NCBI RefSeq assembly: GCF_002005425.1
Contig: NZ_CP019704.1
Coordinates: 2,996,001-3,060,000 of the forward strand
Source of the DNA: Polaribacter sp. BM10
GTDB lineage: Bacteria; Bacteroidota; Bacteroidia; Flavobacteriales; Flavobacteriaceae
DNA length: 64,000 bases
Direction: 5' to 3'
Positions within the stretch are counted from its first letter, which is position 1, and every line of letters starts with the position of its first letter. Both the position numbers and the translations under genes were made by a program. The notes beneath the pieces were generated by a model. It saw only the letters and a list, made by a program, of their open reading frames with translations, made no database searches and was not told the DNA's origin. Below are positions 49,219 through 55,696 of this stretch, piece by piece.

Positions 49219-50361
49219 ATGAAATTTAATACGAAAACCATTCACGGAGGCCAAAAACCAGAAAAATCAACAGGCGCAATTATGCCGCCAATTTTTCAAA
49301 CCTCAACATACGCACAAACAAACCCAGATCAAGAATTTCATTATTCAAGAGGAGAAAATCCAACAAGAAAAGCTTTAGAAGATAGTTTTGCTGCAATAGA
49401 AAATGGTACAAAAGGTTTTGCTTTTTCATCTGGTTTAGCTGCAATAGATGCAGTTTTAAGACTTTTAAAACCCGGAGACGAAATAATTGCAGGAGACGAT
49501 TTGTATGGCGGAACGTATAGAATGTTCACAAAATTATTTCAAAAATATGGTCTAGAATTTTCTTTTGTAGATACAGATAGTTTAAAAAATATTACAAATA
49601 AAATTACCGAGAACACCAAGTTAATTTGGTTAGAAACACCAACAAATCCGTTAATGAAAATTGCAGATATAAATGTAATTTCTAATGCTGTAAAAGAAAT
49701 TAATAACGAAATATTAATAGCAGTAGACAATACATTTGCAACGCCTTATTTACAGCAACCTTTAAATTTAGGTGCAGATATTGTAATGCATTCTGCCACA
49801 AAATATCTTGGTGGGCATTCAGACATTATTATGGGCGCATTAATGGTTAAAGATGCTAAATTAGCAGAAGAAATTCATTTTATTCAATTTGCTGCAGGCG
49901 CAATTGCAGGTCCAATGGATTCTTTTTTGGCTTTAAGAGGTATAAAAACCTTACATATTAGAATGCAACGTCATTGCGAAAATGGTAAAGCAATTGCTAA
50001 CTTTCTTAAAAATCATCCAAAAGTTGGTAATGTTTATTATCCTGGTCTAGCAGAACACCCAAATTTTGAATTGGCAAAAAAGCAAATGAAAGACTTCGGC
50101 GGAATGGTTTCTTTCTCTTTAAAAGAAGAAACTAAAGAAGCTGCTTTTAAATTTTTAGAAAACACAAAGCTATTTACTTTGGCAGAATCTTTAGGAGGTG
50201 TAGAAAGTTTAGCAAATCATTCTGCAACAATGTCACATGCATCAATACCAGAAGAAGAACGTTTAAAAATTGGTATTACAGATTCTTTAATTCGGTTAAG
50301 TGTTGGTATAGAAGATGTAGAAGATTTAATACAAGATTTAGAAAATGCTTTACAAGCATAA
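49219..50361 (+). CDS. metB: Cystathionine gamma-synthase (PLP-dependent Cys/Met metabolism enzyme)
   Basis: A 380-residue PLP enzyme of the Cys/Met family. Conserved blocks are KTIHGGQKPEKSTGAIMPPIFQTSTY at the N-terminus, YSRGENPTR, the PLP-lysine motif HSATKYLGGHSD (Lys about 195) and the C-terminal SLGGVESLANHSATMSHASI and IRLSVGIEDVEDL. The probable reaction joins cysteine to an activated homoserine in transsulfuration towards methionine, complementing the cys and met genes at 1-11240. Cystathionine gamma-lyase has the same motifs and cannot be ruled out by eye. Confidence 0.87.
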   Translation: MKFNTKTIHGGQKPEKSTGAIMPPIFQTSTYAQTNPDQEFHYSRGENPTRKALEDSFAAIENGTKGFAFSSGLAAIDAVLRLLKPGDEIIAGDDLYGGTYRMFTKLFQKYGLEFSFVDTDSLKNITNKITENTKLIWLETPTNPLMKIADINVISNAVKEINNEILIAVDNTFATPYLQQPLNLGADIVMHSATKYLGGHSDIIMGALMVKDAKLAEEIHFIQFAAGAIAGPMDSFLALRGIKTLHIRMQRHCENGKAIANFLKNHPKVGNVYYPGLAEHPNFELAKKQMKDFGGMVSFSLKEETKEAAFKFLENTKLFTLAESLGGVESLANHSATMSHASIPEEERLKIGITDSLIRLSVGIEDVEDLIQDLENALQA

Positions 50362-50373
50362 TATTTAAAACAC

Positions 50374-50407
50374 AAAAAAGGAGAAATTTTAAAATTTCTC
50401 CTTTTTT
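50374..50407. terminator. Bidirectional terminator between metB and deoxynucleoside kinase genes
   Basis: AAAAAAGGAGAAATTTT pairs directly with AAAATTTCTCCTTTTTT (inner bases act as loop). It lies 12 nt after the metB stop and 18 nt beyond the kinase stop. Confidence 0.78.
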
Positions 50408-50425
50408 GTATCTAGTAGTTCTCAA

Positions 50426-51040
50426 TTAAAATAAACCATTAATTTGAGAGTCTATTCGATCTATAATATATCCTAAATCTTCTTGATTTTTAACAAAATC
50501 TAAATTATCAACATCTATAACTAATAATTTTCCTTTGGTATATTTAGAAATAAAAGCTTCATAACGCTCGTTAAGTCTGCTTAGATAATCAATAGAAATA
50601 GAGTTTTCATATTCTCTACCACGTTTGTGTATTTGGCCAACCAAAGTAGAAATATCTGCACGTAAATAGATTAATAAATCTGGTGGTTGTACTAAATTTT
50701 CCATCAATTCAAATAAAGAAGAATAATTGCTAAAATCTCTATTTGTCATTAAGCCCATTGCGTGCAAGTTTGGTGCAAAAATATGAGCATCTTCATAAAT
50801 AGTTCTGTCTTGAATAATGTTTTGTCCAGATTCTCTTAGTTCTAAGATCTGTCTAAATCTACTATTTAAAAAATATACTTGTAAATTAAAAGACCAGCGC
50901 TCCATCTCTGTGTAAAAATCATCTAAATAAGGATTTTCATCAACAGCTTCAAAATGAGGTTTCCAATTGTAATGTTTCGCTAAAAGTTTGGTTAGCGTAG
51001 TTTTACCAGCGCCAATATTTCCTGCAATTGCAACGTGCAT
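50426..51040 (-). CDS. Deoxynucleoside kinase
   Basis: A 204-residue kinase that phosphorylates deoxynucleosides for salvage. The P-loop G7-NIGAGKT is at the extreme N-terminus. The substrate-binding segments ENPYLDDFYTEMERWSFNLQVYFL and QDRTIYEDAHIFA (the DRS/ERS-type motif appears as DRT) follow, then the LID KRGREYE. Family specificity (dA/dG versus dC/T) cannot be set by eye. It is 53 nt downstream of the response regulator on the same strand; a 9-bp inverted repeat lies in that gap. Whether the two are cotranscribed is unclear. Confidence 0.9.
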   Translation of the reverse strand: MHVAIAGNIGAGKTTLTKLLAKHYNWKPHFEAVDENPYLDDFYTEMERWSFNLQVYFLNSRFRQILELRESGQNIIQDRTIYEDAHIFAPNLHAMGLMTNRDFSNYSSLFELMENLVQPPDLLIYLRADISTLVGQIHKRGREYENSISIDYLSRLNERYEAFISKYTKGKLLVIDVDNLDFVKNQEDLGYIIDRIDSQINGLF

Positions 51041-51093
51041 ATATAAAAAGGTATAAAATTAAAACGGTGGATAAAGGTACATAAATTTTATAA

Positions 51094-51771
51094 TTAACAA
51101 ATTAATTTATAACCAAAACCACGCACATTAATTATTTGAATGTTTTCATCCTTTTTTAATTTCTTTCTTAATTTAGAAATAAAAACATCCATACTTCTTG
51201 CATTAAAAAAATCATCGTTTCCCCATAATTTATTCAAAATAAAAGTTCTGTCTAAAACTTCATTTTTCTTTTCGAAAAGATAGAATAATAATTGCGCTTC
51301 TCTGTGTGTAAGTTGTTGCTCTTCTTCAGAAAAAGTAAGAGTTTGTTTGGTTAAATTAAATAAGTAATTTCCAATTTTTATATTTTCTGTATCGGTTTTT
51401 AGTTGAATTCTATTTAGTAAAGCTTTAATTCTTACAATTAATTCTTCCATAGAAAATGGTTTTTTTAAATAATCGTTGCCACCATTATTAAATCCTTCTA
51501 AAACATCAGACGTTTGCGATTTTGCGGTAAGAAATATAATAGGAATATGTTTGTTTTCTGCTCTAATTTCTTTGGCAAGTGTAAAACCATCTTTAATTGG
51601 CATCATTACATCTAAAACTAAAATATCTGGTTTTTCTTTTTGATAGTTTTCGAGTGCGATTTTACCGTTTTCTGCATGAAATACCTTAAAATTTCTAGAT
51701 TCTAAACTTTCTTTTACAATCATACCTAAACTAGCTTCGTCTTCTGCTAAAAGCACTTTTATATTATTCAT
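51094..51771 (-). CDS. Response regulator, OmpR/PhoB family
   Basis: A 225-residue transcription factor: receiver domain (about 1-120) with the acidic pocket at 10-11, phospho-acceptor D54 in LVLDVMMP and Lys in FLTAKS, then a winged-helix DNA-binding domain (about 130-225; LTHREAQLLFYLFEKKNEVLDRTFILNKLW and RKKLKKDENIQIINVRGFGYKL). It overlaps the kinase gene by 8 nt, a sure cognate pair. OmpR-type regulators bind direct repeats with a 10-11 bp period; exactly such a repeat lies at 53401-53426, upstream of the divergent GLPGLI operon. Confidence 0.93.
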   Translation of the reverse strand: MNNIKVLLAEDEASLGMIVKESLESRNFKVFHAENGKIALENYQKEKPDILVLDVMMPIKDGFTLAKEIRAENKHIPIIFLTAKSQTSDVLEGFNNGGNDYLKKPFSMEELIVRIKALLNRIQLKTDTENIKIGNYLFNLTKQTLTFSEEEQQLTHREAQLLFYLFEKKNEVLDRTFILNKLWGNDDFFNARSMDVFISKLRKKLKKDENIQIINVRGFGYKLIC

Positions 51772-53362
51772 TTGGCAAGTTTATTTTAAATATTGTGTTG
51801 TTTTTTGTTGAAGATAAAGTTAGTGAACCTGCATGTTTTTCAATAATTTTTTTACTGTAATAGAGTCCTATTCCAAAACCTTTTACATTGTGTGTGTTTC
51901 CTTTAGGTACTCTATAAAATTTATCAAAAATTTTGTCTTGTAGATTTTTGTCGATTCCGTTACCATTGTCTGCAACAGATATTTCTGTGGTATTTAAAAT
52001 AGAATTGATATTAATTTCTATGGCATTGCCGCCATATTTAACAGCATTATCTATTAAGTTAGAAACAGCATTTTCAAAATGAAAATCATCTACATTTAAA
52101 TAGATTGGTTTTAGGTTTGTAGAAAAGTTAATTTCTTTATCAGTATTTAAAAATTGATGTTTATTTGCCAATTTTTCTATGGTATTTGTAATGTCTATAG
52201 ATTCTTTTTTTAAGATTAATTGTTCGCTATCTAAGGTTGCAGTTTCTAGTAGTTTTTCTACCATTTGATGCAATTTTTTTAGTTGAACAGAAGACATCGA
52301 AAGGTATTTTTTAGTTTTTTCTTTATCATCTAAAACATTAAAATTTTCTATGGCTTCTATGGCTGTAGCAACTGTGGCTATTGGTGTTTTAAATTCGTGT
52401 GTTATATTGCTGATTAAATCGTTTTTTATGATTGCCAATTCTTTTTGTTGGTTGATTATTTTTAGCATATAAAAAAGACTGTAAATTACTGCTAATGATA
52501 GTAAAAAAGATAAAAATATACCCAAAGTACTTCGTTTTAAAGTTTCAATATTGGGGTTGTTGTAGATCAGTTTAAACTCTTCGTTATCTTTAACGTAGGT
52601 AGACTTAGAACTAACGGAAAAAATTTCTTCATCAAAAATAGAATCTTTTGTTTTATGAAATAAAGTATCATTTTTAAAATGATGAAAACTTGTTTTTAGA
52701 ATTATTTTTTTTTGTGATAACTGTTTTTCAACTAAAGAATCTATCTTATCATATTCTATAGTTTCATCTAAAAAAGAAATAAAAATTGGTTTTAGATTTT
52801 TTATAAATTTTAAACTGTCTGCGGCTTTTTTACCCTTAAAATATTTTACATTAGTTTTAGAGCCATCATTATTTATTGTAATACCTTGTTTAGAATCTAA
52901 AAGTTGCGTTAAAACTTTACTTTTTTTCTGTTTCTTTACGACTACACTGTCTATTTTAGTGTTAAAATTAGTAACAAATTCCTTGGTAGAATTCATCATA
53001 GAATCTATTTTTTCTTTAGAAAGCTTATCATTAGAAGTTATTTTTATATTATTGATAGTAACTTTTGGTTTTACTTTTTCAGAGTTGTTTTCTTTTAACT
53101 TTTGTAAAATTTTACCGATAGAATTTTCTTCAATCGTTTTACTGGTACTTGGCTTGTTCTCTATAATAGTTAAGAAGTTACTTTTTGCCAAAGAAGAGTA
53201 ATATTCTTCTACAGCATTGTCTAAACTTAACTGAATTTCGTTAGTAACTAATCTTTTGTTTTCCTCGTAATTTTTATGATTCCAATAAAATTGGATGGCA
53301 ATAGTTGCTACTATGGTTGTAGCAATTAAGTATATAATCCATTGCTGTTTATTTGTTTTCAT
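51764..53362 (-). CDS. Sensor histidine kinase paired with the OmpR-type regulator
   Basis: A 532-residue membrane kinase. TM1 (about 9-28) and TM2 (about 282-303) enclose a large periplasmic sensor of about 250 residues, rich in Lys and Ser, with no named domain that I recognise. The cytoplasmic part has the phosphoacceptor box SNITHEFKTPIATV (His about 322), N-box NLIDNAVKYGG, G1 DNGNGID and G2 GFGIGLYYSKK. The gene overlaps the regulator. A TATATTTG box only 4 nt before its ATG suggests a near-leaderless transcript. The big sensor implies an envelope signal. Confidence 0.92.
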   Translation of the reverse strand: MKTNKQQWIIYLIATTIVATIAIQFYWNHKNYEENKRLVTNEIQLSLDNAVEEYYSSLAKSNFLTIIENKPSTSKTIEENSIGKILQKLKENNSEKVKPKVTINNIKITSNDKLSKEKIDSMMNSTKEFVTNFNTKIDSVVVKKQKKSKVLTQLLDSKQGITINNDGSKTNVKYFKGKKAADSLKFIKNLKPIFISFLDETIEYDKIDSLVEKQLSQKKIILKTSFHHFKNDTLFHKTKDSIFDEEIFSVSSKSTYVKDNEEFKLIYNNPNIETLKRSTLGIFLSFLLSLAVIYSLFYMLKIINQQKELAIIKNDLISNITHEFKTPIATVATAIEAIENFNVLDDKEKTKKYLSMSSVQLKKLHQMVEKLLETATLDSEQLILKKESIDITNTIEKLANKHQFLNTDKEINFSTNLKPIYLNVDDFHFENAVSNLIDNAVKYGGNAIEININSILNTTEISVADNGNGIDKNLQDKIFDKFYRVPKGNTHNVKGFGIGLYYSKKIIEKHAGSLTLSSTKNNTIFKINLPNE

Positions 53363-53366
53363 ATTA

Positions 53367-53374
53367 CAAATATA
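53367..53374 (-). promoter_or_regulatory. Candidate -7 element of the kinase-regulator operon
   Basis: Minus-strand TATATTTG matches TAnnTTTG and ends 4 nt before the kinase ATG (53362). Transcription would begin at or next to the start codon. Confidence 0.4.
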
Positions 53375-53400
53375 GGTTCTAAATAGTATAAAATGAGTTG

Positions 53401-53426
53401 GTTAACACTCGTTAACACTCGTTAAC
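53401..53426 (+). promoter_or_regulatory. Iterated 10-bp direct repeat, probable response-regulator binding site
   Basis: The unit GTTAACACTC occurs twice in tandem (53401-53410, 53411-53420), and a third unit is present as GTTAAC (53421-53426). The spacing is one DNA turn, as for OmpR-family sites. It lies between the kinase gene and the GLPGLI operon, about 25 nt upstream of CACCTTTG (53449-53456), a one-mismatch -7 box. That is the -35-overlapping position of an activator. Confidence 0.6.
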
Positions 53427-53482
53427 TATAAATTGTTCTGTTGTGTTGCACCTTTGAAGTGTTTAATTTAAAAAACAATATT

Positions 53483-53839
53483 ATGAAAAAACTAACTACT
53501 TTATTTTTACTTTTTATTTCGCTACTTATAAATGCACAAGAAAGCAATACAAAAGCAGCTTATTCTAAAGGTGAAGTTTCTAAAATAACTTCTTTGGCTT
53601 TTACCTCAACTTCTGTAAAAGATTTAGAAAAGATTAATTGGAAAGACATTGAAAGCATTTTTGAACACAATAAACCTAATGAAAAAATTGCATTGAGTTT
53701 TGAGTTGGATTTGAAAGATTCTAAAAATAAATTTAAAGGTAAAATGGAAGTTTCTGGAGAAACAAAAAACATAGATTCTTTAATATATAAATCAAAAAAA
53801 ATAATAAAGACATTAATTAAAATTTCTAAAAAATACTAA
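53483..53839 (+). CDS. Small secreted protein at the head of the GLPGLI operon
   Basis: A 118-residue protein started at ATG 53483, where MKKLTTLFLLFISLLINAQ is a clear signal peptide; the frame extends back to 53441 but that part overlaps the presumed promoter. The mature part (about 99 residues) is Lys/Ser-rich with a central KINWKDIESIFEHN...IALSFELDLKDSKNKFKGKMEVSG, possibly a small beta domain. I recognise no family. It is 12 nt before the first GLPGLI gene and would be the first product of the regulated operon. Confidence 0.65.
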   Translation: MKKLTTLFLLFISLLINAQESNTKAAYSKGEVSKITSLAFTSTSVKDLEKINWKDIESIFEHNKPNEKIALSFELDLKDSKNKFKGKMEVSGETKNIDSLIYKSKKIIKTLIKISKKY

Positions 53840-53851
53840 AACCACTAAATT

Positions 53852-54694
53852 ATGAAATCACTATTAACAACATTTGCATTTTTGATGGTAGTATCATTCA
53901 ATGCTCAAAATTTTCAAGGAAAAGCTATTTATAAAACTAGTAGAAAATCGAACGTTAAATTTGGTAACGATAAAAAATCTACAATGTCAGATGAAATGAA
54001 ATTAAAACTACAAGCTAGATTGCAAAAAATGAATCAGAAAACCTATAATCTAGATTTTAACAAATATGAATCTGTTTATAAACAAGATGTTGCATTAGAT
54101 GCACCAAGAACTCAAGTTGGTGGTGCTCAGATAAAAATGATTTCTTTTGGTGGTGGAGCTAGTGCTTTTTTGTATAAAAATATAAAAGAAAAGCGATATG
54201 CAAAACAAACAGAAGTACAAGGCAAACGCTTTTTAATAAAAGATCAAATAATTAAAAAGGATTGGGTAATGTCTTCAGAAACAAAAAATATAGGAAAGTA
54301 TACCTGTTATAAAGCAACTTTTACAAAAGAAGTTGAAAATAAAAAAATGACGCTTGTTGATGGTAAATCAGAAATAAAAACTACAAAAGAAAAGATAACT
54401 ACAACCGCTTGGTACACGCCAGAAATACCTTTAAGCCATGGTCCTGATAATTATCAAGGTTTACCTGGTTTAATTTTAGAAATTAATGATGGTAAAACCA
54501 CAATTGTTTGCACAGAGATCATTATAAATCCTTCTGAAAAAATAGCTATTACAGAGCCAAAAAAAGGGAAAGTAGTTAGTCAGAAAAAATTTAATAAAAT
54601 TCAGGAAGAAAAATCTAACGAATTAATGGAAAAATTTAAAAGTAGAAATGGTATGGATTTAGGAAATGGCATAAATATTAAAATGGGAGGGTAA
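53852..54694 (+). CDS. GLPGLI family protein (copy 1)
   Basis: A 280-residue exported protein with a signal peptide (about 1-18, FNAQ-N) and the family hallmark YQGLPGLILEINDGKTTIVC near residues 204-222. Other conserved stretches are NFQGKAIYKTSRKS after the signal, SETKNIGKYTCYKATF and TTAWYTPEIPLSHGP. GLPGLI proteins are confined mainly to Bacteroidetes and their role is unknown. The mature protein is basic and ends in short Gly/Asn-rich sequence. The second GLPGLI gene follows after 111 nt. Confidence 0.9.
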   Translation: MKSLLTTFAFLMVVSFNAQNFQGKAIYKTSRKSNVKFGNDKKSTMSDEMKLKLQARLQKMNQKTYNLDFNKYESVYKQDVALDAPRTQVGGAQIKMISFGGGASAFLYKNIKEKRYAKQTEVQGKRFLIKDQIIKKDWVMSSETKNIGKYTCYKATFTKEVENKKMTLVDGKSEIKTTKEKITTTAWYTPEIPLSHGPDNYQGLPGLILEINDGKTTIVCTEIIINPSEKIAITEPKKGKVVSQKKFNKIQEEKSNELMEKFKSRNGMDLGNGINIKMGG

Positions 54695-54767
54695 TCTTTT
54701 TTTAGTTCTAGTAAAAAATTAAACGAGCAAATTAAACTTTTAAGTTTTTTTTAAGTCTTATTAGAAA

Positions 54768-54788
54768 TTACTAATACTATTTTAGTAA
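54768..54788 (+). repeat. Inverted repeat before the second GLPGLI gene
   Basis: TTACTAA (54768-54774) and TTAGTAA (54782-54788) are 7 nt apart and end 17 nt before ATG 54806. A weak AAACT/AGTTT hairpin with a T run lies earlier in the same 111-nt gap, so partial termination between the two genes is possible. Confidence 0.3.
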
Positions 54789-54805
54789 AAAAAGATAAAA
54801 AAATC

Positions 54806-55675
54806 ATGAAACAATTAATTACGTTATTCTTAGCCTTTGTTACAATTGGTGTATTTGCTCAGAAAAATTTTCAAGGAAAAGCAACCTATATGTCTAAAAC
54901 TACTTTAGATATGAGTAGTTGGGGAGGCAGAATGAATAGCATGTCTGAAGCACAAAAGAAACAAATTGCAGATAGGATGAAATCGATGTTAGAAAAAACA
55001 TTTATTTTAAGTTTTGATAAAACAGCATCTATTTATAAAGAGGATGAAAAATTAGAAGCACCTGGTGCAGGTGGTGGGTTTAGAATGGGAGGTTTAACTG
55101 ATGGAGGTACTAAGTATAAAAATACAAAAGAACTTGTAGCATTAGAGTCTAAAGAGTTTTTTGGTAAAAACTTTTTGATTTCTGATACTATGGAAATGCC
55201 GCAGTGGGAGTTAGGTAGCGAAACAAAAAAAATAGGAAACTATATTTGTTATAAAGCAACACTTACCAAAGATGTAGATGCTACAGATTGGAGAAACATG
55301 AGAAGAAGAAACAGAGATGATGATAAGAAGAAAAAGGATGCTAACAAAGACACTACAGAGACAGTAAAAGTTACAGAAGATATAGAAATACCAAAAAAAA
55401 TAACAGTTACAGCATGGTATACACCACAAATACCGGTAAGTAATGGTCCTGGAGAATATTGGGGATTGCCAGGTTTAATTTTAGAAATTAATGAGGGAAG
55501 AACTACTATTTTATGTACAGAAATTGTACTAAATCCCTCAGAAAAATTAGAAATTGAGAAGCCAACAAAAGGAGATAAAGTTACAAGAAAAGAATACACA
55601 GATGCAATTACTAAAAAAATGGAAGAGTTTAGAAATAGCAGAGGTAGAGGTAGAGGTGGAAGAGGTAGATTTTAA
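54806..55675 (+). CDS. GLPGLI family protein (copy 2) with RG-rich tail
   Basis: A 289-residue exported paralogue of the preceding gene: signal peptide (about 1-18, VFAQ-K), NFQGKATYMSKTT, SETKKIGNYICYKATL, TVTAWYTPQIPVSNGP and the hallmark YWGLPGLILEINEGRTTILC. It differs from copy 1 by a charged insert near 165-190 (RRRNRDD...KKKKDANKD) and by a C-terminus made of Arg-Gly repeats (RNSRGRGRGGRGRF). The TonB-receptor-like gene begins 21 nt later. Confidence 0.9.
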   Translation: MKQLITLFLAFVTIGVFAQKNFQGKATYMSKTTLDMSSWGGRMNSMSEAQKKQIADRMKSMLEKTFILSFDKTASIYKEDEKLEAPGAGGGFRMGGLTDGGTKYKNTKELVALESKEFFGKNFLISDTMEMPQWELGSETKKIGNYICYKATLTKDVDATDWRNMRRRNRDDDKKKKDANKDTTETVKVTEDIEIPKKITVTAWYTPQIPVSNGPGEYWGLPGLILEINEGRTTILCTEIVLNPSEKLEIEKPTKGDKVTRKEYTDAITKKMEEFRNSRGRGRGGRGRF

Positions 55676-55696
55676 TTATTAAAAATAAAATACACA

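Noticed and set aside
51052..51092. TATAAAATT/AATTTTATA inverted repeat between the regulator and deoxynucleoside kinase genes
   Set aside because: All A/T pairs with a 23-nt loop and no T tract; not convincing as a terminator.
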